NCBI GenBank assembly: GCA_025359185.1
Contig: JANYHF010000019.1
Coordinates: forward strand, 33,988-97,987
Source of the DNA: Hyphomicrobiaceae bacterium
GTDB taxonomy: Bacteria > Pseudomonadota > Alphaproteobacteria > Rhizobiales > Hyphomicrobiaceae
Direction of reading: 5' to 3'
DNA: 64,000 bases
The notes beneath the pieces were generated by a model. It was given only the letters and a program-made list of their open reading frames with translations. It had not been told where the DNA came from and did not search any database. Below, one piece after another: positions 42,112 to 50,980 of the stretch (position 1 is the first letter of the stretch; every line of letters starts with the position of its first letter). The position numbers and the translations under genes were made by a program.

Positions 42112-42754
42112 CGCCCAAACTCTTGACCACCCCAGCCACGGTCCTGCCGAGCTTGGCTTGCATGTTCGGGTCGAAATGGATGCCGTCATAGGCGCTGGTG
42201 GCGATTACGGTGCCAGCATCGAAAAATGAGGCGCCAGCTTCCTTGGCCACGTCCTGGTAGAATTTTGGGAACCGCAGAGATTTTTCACGTCCGCCCGCAA
42301 ACATTTCGCCAAAGAAGTCGAACTTGCCGAATGTGTTGAGGATCGGCGGTGGGCAAATGACAAGGGCTTTGGGAACGCCACCATTGCGGCCCGCCAAAGC
42401 CAGCGTCATCTTGCCAAGCAACACACCGATGCCGCTTGCAATGTCATAGGCACCGACACCGAACCTAGCCTTGAGATCATTTGTTCCCAACATGATCGCC
42501 ACGACGTCGAGCGGCATGTGGCTGCGTAGGATGGGGACAAGTGTGGATGACCCGTCCAGATAGGCGCCCTCGATTGGATCGGCATGAACCGTGGTGCGGC
42601 CGTTGAGGCCCTCTTCAAGGACGGTCCAATTGGAGCCCAACACTGTGCCCATGACATTGGGCCAGCGTTCATGGTCCGCATACCGATCGTCTGCGCGCGG
42701 TACGGTGGCGTAGCCCCAGGTGTTAGAATCGCCATAGCATAGAATGCGCGGCAT
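42104..42754 (-). CDS. SGNH/GDSL-type hydrolase
   Basis: 216 residues from the ATG at 42754. The four SGNH blocks are visible: block I CYGDSNTWGY with the nucleophile Ser near the N-terminus, block II around EGLNGRTTV, block III IMLGTNDLK and block V YDGIHFDPN with the catalytic Asp and His. It cleaves an ester bond (acyl-carbohydrate, lipid or carbohydrate acetate). No signal peptide is present, so it acts in the cytosol. It is the second gene after the glutathione transferase (11 bp gap). Confidence 0.9.
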   Translation of the reverse strand: MPRILCYGDSNTWGYATVPRADDRYADHERWPNVMGTVLGSNWTVLEEGLNGRTTVHADPIEGAYLDGSSTLVPILRSHMPLDVVAIMLGTNDLKARFGVGAYDIASGIGVLLGKMTLALAGRNGGVPKALVICPPPILNTFGKFDFFGEMFAGGREKSLRFPKFYQDVAKEAGASFFDAGTVIATSAYDGIHFDPNMQAKLGRTVAGVVKSLGVS

Positions 42755-42765
42755 CGGTGTCTCCC

Positions 42766-43431
42766 TCAGTTTGCTGCGACGTGGGGTTCCAGACGGGCGG
42801 CGTTGCCCCAGTCCAGCATGGCGGGCAGGGCCATCAGCACGGCCCGGTAGGCCTCGGCAGCGCCGTCGCCGCCGTAGTCGGCAAGACGCGTACCATAGGT
42901 GGTGAACCGTGAGGCGACCGGCGCGAACATGGCATCGGCGATGGTGAATGTGCCGAACAGGAACGGCCCGCCCGTACCGTGTCTCTTGCGGGTCTCGCAC
43001 CAGATCTCGACGATCCGCTTGATGTCGGCAGCGCACTGCTCGTTGATCTGCGGCGTCAGCCCGCGCGAGGAGAACTCCATCGGCAGGCCAAAACGCAGCT
43101 CACGGTAGCTCGAATGCATTTCGCAGGAGATGCAGCGGGCGTGCGCGCGCGCACCGGCATCGGCGGGCCAGAGGTGCAATTCGGGATGGCGTTCGTTGAG
43201 ATACTCGGCGACGGCGAGGCTGTCCCAAAGGAGGAGGCTGCCATGCGTCAGCAGCGGCACCTGGCCCGACGGCGAATGCTTCAGGATGGCCGCGCGCGTG
43301 CCGGGCTGGCGCAACTGGATGACGGTCTCATCAAAGCCGATGCCGGCCTGCCGCATCAAAATCCACGGCCGGAGGCTCCAGGACGACACCTGCTTGCTGC
43401 CAATCACGAGCCCATAAGCATTGCCAGCCAT
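42766..43431 (-). CDS. Glutathione S-transferase family protein
   Basis: 221 residues from the ATG at 43431 (AGGAGGA upstream); a frame reaching 43467 adds 12 residues with no support. The thioredoxin-like N-domain has YGLVIGSKQVSSWSLRPWILMRQAGI, with the catalytic Ser likely in the SSWS segment, and GQVPLLTHG before SLAVAEYLNERHP. The C-terminal helical domain follows. It conjugates or reduces with glutathione; its substrate is unknown. Divergent from the aminopeptidase gene with a 117-bp gap. Confidence 0.88.
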   Translation of the reverse strand: MAGNAYGLVIGSKQVSSWSLRPWILMRQAGIGFDETVIQLRQPGTRAAILKHSPSGQVPLLTHGSLLLWDSLAVAEYLNERHPELHLWPADAGARAHARCISCEMHSSYRELRFGLPMEFSSRGLTPQINEQCAADIKRIVEIWCETRKRHGTGGPFLFGTFTIADAMFAPVASRFTTYGTRLADYGGDGAAEAYRAVLMALPAMLDWGNAARLEPHVAAN

Positions 43432-43548
43432 CAATGGACTTTCCTCCTGCGATTGTCTTTGCCCCAAGCCCCTGCCAATACTCCGGTAAGCCGCGTAAGG
43501 CCAGAGGCAGGCAATTCAATCAACGAGAGACCAGAAAGACAAGTCGCG

Positions 43549-44982
43549 ATGGCCAAGAAAACCGACACAGCCGCAAGTACCGCGCCCATGCTGCGAACCG
43601 CCGCCGATGTGCTGATTGATGCACCGGGCGCAGCCGGTGCGGTGCCGGTCCTGGTCATGCGCAAGGCGAGCCTGGAGAGCGATATGGCGGCGCTGACGGC
43701 CCCGCAAAGGCACTGGTTGCAGCTCTCGGAGTTCGCCGCCGAGCCGGGGCAGATCGCGCGTGTCCCAGCCGCCGATGGATCGCTGGCCGCTGTAGCGTTT
43801 GGGGCGGCCGATGACATCAATGATGGCGGTGGCGCGTTGCAAATGGGTCTTGCGGCAGCGGCGTTGCCGTCGGGCGATTATTCTTTGGCATCGGACGCTG
43901 GAAACGCCGCGCTGGGCTGGGCGATGGCCAGCTATCGCTTTGAGCGCTACCGCGGCAAAAAGGGCAAGCCCGGCCCCCGGCTTGTCATAATGGATAAAAC
44001 GATGCGTGAACGTTGCATCGGAATCGCCGATAGCGTCTGGCTCGCCCGCGATCTCATCAACACGCCCGCTGCCGACATGGGGCCGGACGAGCTTGAGGCC
44101 GCCGCCCGCGCGCTCGCCGCCGAACATAGTGCTACTGTACGCACCATCGCCGGCGACGACCTGCTGAAACAGAATTTCCCGATGATCCACGCCGTTGGCC
44201 GCGCTTCGCCCCGCGCGCCGCGCCTCGTCGATATCAACTGGGGCCGCGAGGGTTCGACCAGGATCACGCTGGTTGGCAAGGGCATCTGCTTTGACACCGG
44301 CGGCCTCGACATCAAGACCGCCGATGGGATGTCGACGATGAAGAAGGATATGGGCGGTGCCGCGACAGTGTTGGCGCTGGCGCGCATGATCATGCTGGCC
44401 AAGCTCGATGTGCGGTTGCGTGTGTTGCTGCCGATTGCCGAGAACAGCATTTCGGGCAACGCCTTCCGCCCCGGCGACGTGCTGACGGCGCGCAATGGCA
44501 CGACGGTCGAGATCGGCAACACGGACGCGGAAGGGCGGCTGGTGCTCGCCGACGCCATGTGCCTGGCCTGCGAGGACAAGCCCGACACCCTGGTGACCTA
44601 TGCAACCTTGACCGGCGCGGCACGGGTGGCGCTGGGCCCCGATCTGCCGCCCGTGTACACGGACGATGATCGGCTCGCCGTTGAGCTGATGGCGGCAGGG
44701 CTTGCCGTCGATGACCCGGTGTGGCGGATGCCGCTGTGGATGCCCTATGACAAGCTCCTGAAAAGCAGCATCGCCGATGTGAACCACATCTCTGGCGGGC
44801 CTTTTGCGGGCTCGGTTACCGCTGCGCTGTTCTTGAAGAAATTTGCGGCCGGCGCGGGACGGTTCCTGCATTTCGATATCTATGCCATGACGCCCAAGCC
44901 CAAACCCGGCAAGCCCGAAGGCGCCGAGCCGCAAGGCGCACGGGCGCTGTTCGAAGTGTTCGAGACGCGTTATGGAAAGTAG
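43549..44982 (+). CDS. M17 family leucyl aminopeptidase
   Basis: 477 residues from the ATG at 43549; the frame is open far upstream but that part runs opposite the GST gene. The two-metal centre motifs are clear: GKGICFDTGGLDIKTADGMSTMKKDMGGAA (about 243-272) and NTDAEGRLVLADAM (about 324-337). It removes N-terminal residues from peptides in the cytosol, in homohexamers. The N-terminal 190 residues form the usual variable domain. It is followed after 59 bp by the NlpC/P60 gene. Confidence 0.93.
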   Translation: MAKKTDTAASTAPMLRTAADVLIDAPGAAGAVPVLVMRKASLESDMAALTAPQRHWLQLSEFAAEPGQIARVPAADGSLAAVAFGAADDINDGGGALQMGLAAAALPSGDYSLASDAGNAALGWAMASYRFERYRGKKGKPGPRLVIMDKTMRERCIGIADSVWLARDLINTPAADMGPDELEAAARALAAEHSATVRTIAGDDLLKQNFPMIHAVGRASPRAPRLVDINWGREGSTRITLVGKGICFDTGGLDIKTADGMSTMKKDMGGAATVLALARMIMLAKLDVRLRVLLPIAENSISGNAFRPGDVLTARNGTTVEIGNTDAEGRLVLADAMCLACEDKPDTLVTYATLTGAARVALGPDLPPVYTDDDRLAVELMAAGLAVDDPVWRMPLWMPYDKLLKSSIADVNHISGGPFAGSVTAALFLKKFAAGAGRFLHFDIYAMTPKPKPGKPEGAEPQGARALFEVFETRYGK

Positions 44983-45041
44983 CGGCAAAGCACCCAACCT
45001 CATGCCGAAGACGGTCTTTGTTGTGAGAAGAGGAGCTGGGC

Positions 45042-45908
45042 GTGTCTACACTTGATCCCCGCCGCCATGCCTACCGGCCCGATCTCGCCGATGCCCGGCT
45101 GCGCGGGCGGGTGACGGCAGAGCGGTTCGTGGACGGGCAGCTGATGCGCGTGGCCGTGCCGTTGTTGTCCGTCTTGGCGCATGGCCAGCCGGACCAGCCG
45201 CTGACAACGCAAGCGCTGTTGGGCGAGGATGTGCTGGTCTTCGGCGAAAGCGACGGTTGGGCCTTCATCCAGCTGATGCGCGATGGCTATGTGGGTTATG
45301 CCGAGCGCTGCGCGCTGAGTGCAGACCTTGCGCCCATAACCCATCAGGTCACCTCGCTTGGGACCCAGATTTACACCCGGGCCACGATCAAATCGGCGGT
45401 TCGTAATAGCTTGCCCTTTGGCGCACGGTTGAGCGGGGAGGTGCAGGATGGTTTCTTGCAATTGGCCCGTCATGGCTGGATTCCCGAGCAGCACGTCGTG
45501 CCGGTCAGCCAAGCCGCCACTGACTTTGTGGCAGTCGCCCTGCGGATGCTTGGAACACCCTATTTGTGGGGTGGCAAGACGGCGGGCGGCATCGATTGTT
45601 CGGGGCTCGTTCAGGTCTCGATGCAAGCGGCCGGTTTTGCCACGCCGCGCGACAGCGACATGCAGGCTGCCGAGGCCGGGAGCCTGTTGAAGCCCACGGC
45701 CTGGCACAACCTGCAGCGCGGCGACCTGATCTGCTGGCGCGGCCACATCGGTATCATGACGGATGCGGACAATCTGCTGCACGCCAACGCCCACCACATG
45801 GCCGTGACCCTCGAGCCGCTCGCCAAAGTGACAGACCGCGCGACAGCCAACGACAGTGATATCGAGACCATCCGCCGCCCGCCTGGGCTCACGGCAACGA
45901 GTGCTTAG
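45042..45908 (+). CDS. NlpC/P60 (C40) family peptidase
   Basis: 288 residues from a GTG at 45042. Two bacterial SH3-like parts (about 35-140) precede the C40 domain. The catalytic triad is Cys186 in GIDCSGLVQ, His235 in RGHIGIM and a His in NAHHMAV near 249. It cleaves D-Glu to meso-DAP links or similar bonds in peptidoglycan peptides. No signal peptide is seen, as in the cytoplasmic dipeptidyl-peptidase VI type used in murein recycling. Next to an aminopeptidase, that role is plausible. Confidence 0.88.
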   Translation: MSTLDPRRHAYRPDLADARLRGRVTAERFVDGQLMRVAVPLLSVLAHGQPDQPLTTQALLGEDVLVFGESDGWAFIQLMRDGYVGYAERCALSADLAPITHQVTSLGTQIYTRATIKSAVRNSLPFGARLSGEVQDGFLQLARHGWIPEQHVVPVSQAATDFVAVALRMLGTPYLWGGKTAGGIDCSGLVQVSMQAAGFATPRDSDMQAAEAGSLLKPTAWHNLQRGDLICWRGHIGIMTDADNLLHANAHHMAVTLEPLAKVTDRATANDSDIETIRRPPGLTATSA

Positions 45909-45998
45909 TCTTCTGTCGCGGTCACTTAAATGCACCTTCGTCAAGGCCGGGCTTGACGAAGGTCAGTCAACACGATTTGAGGTATTCAGTTCGATCCG

Positions 45999-47147
45999 CT
46001 AACCCTCTGGTACGAACAGCGAGGCCGCGTGCAGGTACTCGCGCACATGCCGCTGGCCGTTGCGGCCCTCGAGGCTGTCGAGATAGGGCTGCCAGAGTTT
46101 GCGGGCGATGGCCCGGGCGGCGGCGCTCTGGGTGCGGGACGCGGTCAGCGGGCGCGCGGGTTGCTGGCTGAGCCAGGCAAACACGGCTTGCCAGACGCCC
46201 GGAGCCGCTCGCCGGTTGCCCGGCCCGCGCAACTGCTCGATCCGCGGCATCCCGGGATCTTCCTCATGCGGAGCGATTTCCAAATTGGCGACCGGCTTGC
46301 CACGCTTGCGGATGGAAAACACTCGCGTATTGCGCTGCTGCACCTGCGACGCGAACTGGTCGAGGCAATTGTCCATCTGACGGGCTTCGGCCAGAAAATC
46401 TTCCAGCTTCTTCAGCGGCACGAAATCATAGCCGCGCGCGTTGCCCGCCTCGTACCAGGTGTCGCGCACGCCCTCACCCAAGGCCATCGCCAGTTCAGCG
46501 CGCTTCTTCCAGGTTTCGGCCTCGTCCAGCGCCTTGCGCAAGCCTAGCGACGCATCGAACGGCTGGCGGATCAGGCTGGCCCCAAAGGTGTCGGGCTGGC
46601 GCGAAAACCACGCCCAGGCGCAGAGCAGAACCAACCGGTTGATATCGCGGAAACGCGGCACAGCCTTGGAGCGCCAGGCCATCCACAGCGCCATGTCGTC
46701 GTCGGCAAGTTCGCGCACCAGCAGTACGCGATCAAGCCAGCCCGCCGCCTTCCAGCTTTCGGCCGGCACATGGTTGACAATGCGGCGCGCAAAGTCGCCG
46801 CTGTCGGGCAGATCGGCAAATGGAGCGGTAAAGGCCTCGGCGGGCAAACGCCGCAACCAAAGTGGAAAATCAAGTGTGGCGGCGGCTTGTTTCAGCGTCT
46901 GGCCTGCACGCACCGAACCCAGGCAGCGGTCGCGCGCGCCTTGCGTGCCATAGTCACTGGCCAGCGCAAACAGCAGGCCGGGAAACGTCAGCGCCAGATC
47001 GGCGACGGCGGGCGACGTACGCGTCAGCGACCGGACGGCAGCGCGGTACGGCTCGTGAAAACGCTCGATGGCCCCTTCCGCGACGTGCTGGGTCGCAAGG
47101 TGATTCTCTGACCGGACTTGAACGCGGACGCTTACAGAACTGACCAT
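45999..47147 (-). CDS. PcfJ-like domain protein
   Basis: 382 residues from the ATG at 47147. The C-terminal half has the PcfJ pattern: FLAEARQMDNCLDQFASQVQQRNTRVFSIRKRGKPVANLEI and then the IEQLRGPGNRRA motif. The N-terminal half is Trp/Ala/Leu-rich and helical. PcfJ is named after a gene on conjugative plasmids of Gram-positive bacteria, and its function is unknown. No conjugation gene is nearby. It is divergent from the MFS transporter with a 235-bp gap. Confidence 0.7.
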   Translation of the reverse strand: MVSSVSVRVQVRSENHLATQHVAEGAIERFHEPYRAAVRSLTRTSPAVADLALTFPGLLFALASDYGTQGARDRCLGSVRAGQTLKQAAATLDFPLWLRRLPAEAFTAPFADLPDSGDFARRIVNHVPAESWKAAGWLDRVLLVRELADDDMALWMAWRSKAVPRFRDINRLVLLCAWAWFSRQPDTFGASLIRQPFDASLGLRKALDEAETWKKRAELAMALGEGVRDTWYEAGNARGYDFVPLKKLEDFLAEARQMDNCLDQFASQVQQRNTRVFSIRKRGKPVANLEIAPHEEDPGMPRIEQLRGPGNRRAAPGVWQAVFAWLSQQPARPLTASRTQSAAARAIARKLWQPYLDSLEGRNGQRHVREYLHAASLFVPEG

Positions 47148-47382
47148 GACACCCCTTGTGCCCCACCCGCGAGTATAAGGCCAGAGGATCGTGGCAAAAG
47201 CGGGAGCCCATTGGGGTGAGTCTTTGTTGATGCGAGAGGGGCTTGCCGACAGCGAACCGGTGGTTTCCCTCACGTAGATCTCCGGCCCGAAACGACGCGG
47301 TCACAGAAATTTTACTTTTGCCGGGAGAAGTCACCTACTGTCCCTGGTCAAACCGAAAACGATTCAAACGGGTGAACGAACC

Positions 47383-49071
47383 ATGGCGATAGCTGCGACG
47401 GCAGGTCGAAGTTCCGGCATTGACGTAAGCGATGCCGAAATGCGCAAAGTCGTGTTCGCATCGTCCCTGGGGACCGTTTTCGAGTGGTACGATTTCTATC
47501 TCTATGGTGCGCTTGCAACCATCATCGGCAAGCACTTTTTCACCGGCCTCACCGACAGCGCGCAATATGTGTTCGCGCTGCTGGCGTTTGCCGCTGGCTT
47601 CTTCGTGCGGCCGTTCGGGGCCATCATCTTTGGCCGCCTCGGTGACATGATCGGGCGCAAGTACACGTTCCTCATCACCATCCTGATTATGGGCTTGTCG
47701 ACCTTCCTTGTGGGTGTCTTGCCAAGTTACACCGCCATCGGCATGGCGGCTCCGGTGATCCTGATCTGCTTGCGATTGGCGCAAGGGCTCGCGCTGGGCG
47801 GTGAATATGGCGGCGCGGCGATCTATGTCGCAGAGCACGCCGAGGATGACCGGCGCGGCTATCGCACGAGCTGGATTCAGACGACGGCGACGCTGGGCTA
47901 TTTCCTGTCGTTGATCATCCTGTTGCTGTGCCAGTATTCCTCGGGAGCCGATGCAGCATCGCGCGATGTGGCGTTCGGCTCCGAATGGGGCACCTGGCGC
48001 ATCCCGTTCCTGATCTCGCTGGCGCTGCTGGGCATTTCGGTCTGGATCCGGTTATCGCTGAACGAATCGCCGCTGTTTACCAAGATGAAGGAAGAGGGGC
48101 GATTGTCGGCCGCGCCACTGGCAGAGGCCTTCGCCACCTGGTCCAACATGCGCATCGTCATTCTTGCGTTGCTTGGGCTGACGGCTGGTCAAGCCGTGGT
48201 CTGGTATGGTGGCCAGTTCTACGCCAACATCTTCCTCAACAAGATTCTCCAGGTCGATCCCTTCTGGACCAACGTCATGGTGGCGATTGCACTCGCCTTG
48301 GGTGCGCCGTTCTTCATCGTCTTTGGCTGGCTGTCGGACAAGATCGGCCGCAAGCCGATCATCCTTGCGGGGTGTCTGCTGGCCGCGCTGACCTATTTCC
48401 CGATCTTCCACGCCATCACCCAAGCGGCCAATCCTGAACTGGCCGCCGCCAGCGTGAGTTCGCCGGTGACCATTGTCGCCGATCCCAACGAGTGCCGTTT
48501 GCAGTTTGACCCAGTTGGCAAATCGAAATTCACCAGCCCCTGCGACATCGCCAAGACGGCGCTGGTGAAGAAGGGCATTCCTTATCTGAACGTGGCTGGC
48601 CCTTCGGGAGCGGCGGCAATCAAGATCGGCGATAAATTGGTGCCGTCCTATGACGGAACGGCCGGCGATGCCAAAGCCAAGGGCGAGGTGTTTGTCAAAG
48701 ATCTTGGCGAAGCCTTGAAAGCGGCGGGCTATCCGGCCAAGTCGCCGATCAACGGCGTCAACTGGTCCGTGGTCGGACTGCTCTGGCTGCTGATGCTCTA
48801 CGTGACGATGGTGTATGGCCCGATTGCCGCTATGCTCGTCGAGATGTTCCCGACCCGCTTCCGCTATTCGGCCATGTCGCTGCCGTATCACATTGGCAAC
48901 GGTTGGTTCGGCGGCTTCCTCCCGTTCATCTCGGTGGCTATTGTCGCCTCAACAGGCGACATCTATTCGGGCCTCTGGTATCCGATCACCGTGGCGGCGG
49001 CGACCTTTGTCATCGGCGCGTTGTTCGTGTCCGAGACGCGCGGCAAACTGCTCGACCGCGAACATGCCTGA
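47383..49071 (+). CDS. MFS transporter, MHS (metabolite:H+ symporter) family
   Basis: 562 residues, twelve membrane helices plus a large hydrophilic insertion (about 345-450) between helices 8 and 9. The family signatures are GTVFEWYDFYLYGAL in helix 1, the GRLGDMIGRKYT loop 2-3 and LALGGEYGGAAIYVAEHA in helix 4. MHS members take up organic acids, proline or betaine with protons. An FAD oxidoreductase of the amino-acid oxidase type follows after 38 bp, so the substrate may be an amino acid or amine; this is only inference. Confidence 0.9.
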   Translation: MAIAATAGRSSGIDVSDAEMRKVVFASSLGTVFEWYDFYLYGALATIIGKHFFTGLTDSAQYVFALLAFAAGFFVRPFGAIIFGRLGDMIGRKYTFLITILIMGLSTFLVGVLPSYTAIGMAAPVILICLRLAQGLALGGEYGGAAIYVAEHAEDDRRGYRTSWIQTTATLGYFLSLIILLLCQYSSGADAASRDVAFGSEWGTWRIPFLISLALLGISVWIRLSLNESPLFTKMKEEGRLSAAPLAEAFATWSNMRIVILALLGLTAGQAVVWYGGQFYANIFLNKILQVDPFWTNVMVAIALALGAPFFIVFGWLSDKIGRKPIILAGCLLAALTYFPIFHAITQAANPELAAASVSSPVTIVADPNECRLQFDPVGKSKFTSPCDIAKTALVKKGIPYLNVAGPSGAAAIKIGDKLVPSYDGTAGDAKAKGEVFVKDLGEALKAAGYPAKSPINGVNWSVVGLLWLLMLYVTMVYGPIAAMLVEMFPTRFRYSAMSLPYHIGNGWFGGFLPFISVAIVASTGDIYSGLWYPITVAAATFVIGALFVSETRGKLLDREHA

Positions 49072-49109
49072 CGGGCAACGTGTCTCGCGCCATTGAGGAC
49101 ATGCTGCCA

Positions 49110-50258
49110 ATGACGCGGGATGTATTAACGGCCGACGTCATCGTGATTGGCGCGGGCATCGCTGGGGCGTCAATGGCGGCGCGGCTGGCGGGTAAGGCGC
49201 GGGTGCTGCTCCTAGAGATGGAAGCGCAAGCTGGCTATCACGCCACCGGCCGCTCCGCCGCCAATTTCGAGCCGACTTACGGACCGCCAGTGATCCGTGC
49301 GCTGACCAGGGCGAGCGGCGCGTTTTTCCGCGATCCGCCTGAGGCCTTCGCCGCAGTGCCGCTGCTTAGCCCACGCGGCGTGCTGATGCTGGGCGATGCC
49401 GATGATGGCGCGCTGGCCGAGGAGTATGTTGGCCTTGGCTACCGCGCCTGCGCTTTTGCCGAGGCCAAGCAGCGGTACCCGCTGCTGCGTGAGGGCGTGG
49501 CCGCGCATCATCTGATCGACGACACCACCACGGATGTGGATGTCGAGGCGCTGCATCGCGGGTTTCTGGGGCGACACCGGTGGGCGGGTGGCACACTGCT
49601 GTGCAAGGCGGCGGTGACGCTTGGCGAGCGGCGCGGCGGGGTTTGGCATGTGCAGACCAGCGCGGGCGATTGTCAGGCTCCGGTGATTGTGAACGCAGCG
49701 GGCGCCTGGGCCGATGGGGTTGCCAAAGCCTGCGGTGTGGCTGCCCTCGGATTGACGCCAAAACGCCGCAGCGCCTGCATTGTGGCCGGGCCGCCGGGTG
49801 TTGATCTGCGCGACTGGCCCCAGGTGAGCAATCTCAAAGAGACCTTCTACGCCAAGCCTATGGGTGGCAAGCTGATGATCTCACCAAGCGACGCTGTGCC
49901 CAGCGAGCCGCATGATGCCTTTGCGGACGACATGGCGCTGGCCGAAGCCATCGACCAGTATCAACAGGTCTTTGACCACGAGGTGACGCGCATCGAGAGC
50001 AGCTGGGGCGGTTTGCGGACCTTTACGCCGGACGGCAACCCTGTCATCGGTTTCGATGTGGTGGCGCAGGGCTTTTTCTGGTGCGCGGGCCAGGGCGGAT
50101 ATGGCATCCAGACCGCGCCAGCGCTTGGGGCGGTCGCGGCGGCGCTGCTGCAACACAAACCTGTGCCCGACGAGATCGCCAACTTCGGTGTGACAGCGGC
50201 CGAATTGGCTCCGGCCCGGTTCGCGCCCGGCCCGCCTACGCCAGATCGAGGTCGCTGA
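49110..50258 (+). CDS. FAD-dependent oxidoreductase (DAO family)
   Basis: 382 residues from the ATG at 49110; GAGG at 49095 fits this start better than the ATG at 49101. The dinucleotide-binding motif VIVIGAGIAGASMAARL begins near residue 10, followed by the ATGRSAANFEPTYG loop. The C-terminal ESSWGGLRTFTPDGNPVIGF and the CAGQGGYGIQTAPALG motif are typical of glycine oxidase/D-amino-acid dehydrogenase relatives. It oxidises an amine or amino acid. It pairs with the transporter upstream; its last 23 bp overlap the convergent Uma2 gene. Confidence 0.88.
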   Translation: MTRDVLTADVIVIGAGIAGASMAARLAGKARVLLLEMEAQAGYHATGRSAANFEPTYGPPVIRALTRASGAFFRDPPEAFAAVPLLSPRGVLMLGDADDGALAEEYVGLGYRACAFAEAKQRYPLLREGVAAHHLIDDTTTDVDVEALHRGFLGRHRWAGGTLLCKAAVTLGERRGGVWHVQTSAGDCQAPVIVNAAGAWADGVAKACGVAALGLTPKRRSACIVAGPPGVDLRDWPQVSNLKETFYAKPMGGKLMISPSDAVPSEPHDAFADDMALAEAIDQYQQVFDHEVTRIESSWGGLRTFTPDGNPVIGFDVVAQGFFWCAGQGGYGIQTAPALGAVAAALLQHKPVPDEIANFGVTAAELAPARFAPGPPTPDRGR

Positions 50259-50835
50259 GACGCACGCTCATGTCTGGCACCAGTTCGGGAACCAGCATTT
50301 CGGACGGGGACCGCTCGGTGATCGACCCGAAGCCATCGGCGGCCGGCAGCTTGTGCACCGTTGTCCTCAAGCTGCGGGCGTTGATAACCCAATACTCGCG
50401 GACGCCGAATTGGGCATAGCGGCTGGCCTTCAAATTCAGGTCCTTGTAGACGCTCGAGTCCGAGACTTCGACGATCAGAGACACTGATGTGCCAGTTAGA
50501 ACGTCAAGAGTGATTGCGGCGGGGTGGAACAAAAAGTCCGGCTCAGGCCAATCGACTTCAGACAGTTCAATTGGCGCTTCAGCGCCAAACTTGATGTGCC
50601 CGGGCCGCTTGCCGCCCCAATGCATCATCAATTCGGCGCACACACGCGAATGCCGGTTGCCTTTGGCGGCCATCGGAACAATCTCCCCGCCGATCAGCTC
50701 GAATGGGTCGTCAGAATCCAGAATGCCGGCCTCGATGGCCTTGCGGATATCGGCAACCGTCCAGCGCCAGCGCGGCAAACCTTCAGCGGCTTGGGTGGAA
50801 TTGCGGACTGATCGTGGGTGGACATACTCGTTCAT
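50236..50835 (-). CDS. Uma2 family endonuclease (DUF820)
   Basis: 199 residues from the ATG at 50835. The restriction-endonuclease-like core is complete: FELIGGEIVPMAAKGNRHSRVCAELMMH, then DWPEPDFLFH with the likely catalytic Asp and VSLIVEVSDSSVYKDLNLKASRYAQFGVREYWVI with the Glu and Lys. Uma2 proteins are abundant, PD-(D/E)xK-like and of unknown role. A decayed relative lies at 30693-31049. Confidence 0.9.
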   Translation of the reverse strand: MNEYVHPRSVRNSTQAAEGLPRWRWTVADIRKAIEAGILDSDDPFELIGGEIVPMAAKGNRHSRVCAELMMHWGGKRPGHIKFGAEAPIELSEVDWPEPDFLFHPAAITLDVLTGTSVSLIVEVSDSSVYKDLNLKASRYAQFGVREYWVINARSLRTTVHKLPAADGFGSITERSPSEMLVPELVPDMSVRLSDLDLA

Positions 50836-50980
50836 GACGTCATCGTAGCACAACCCAATCCGCCTGTGGATAGCGGTGATGACCCTGCCACCGCCGTCCG
50901 ATCCGCCACGGCGAATCAGCCAAGGGTGGTACAATTGCGGGACAATGGCTCCGCGCTTTACCCCCGGCACACCAACTCCC

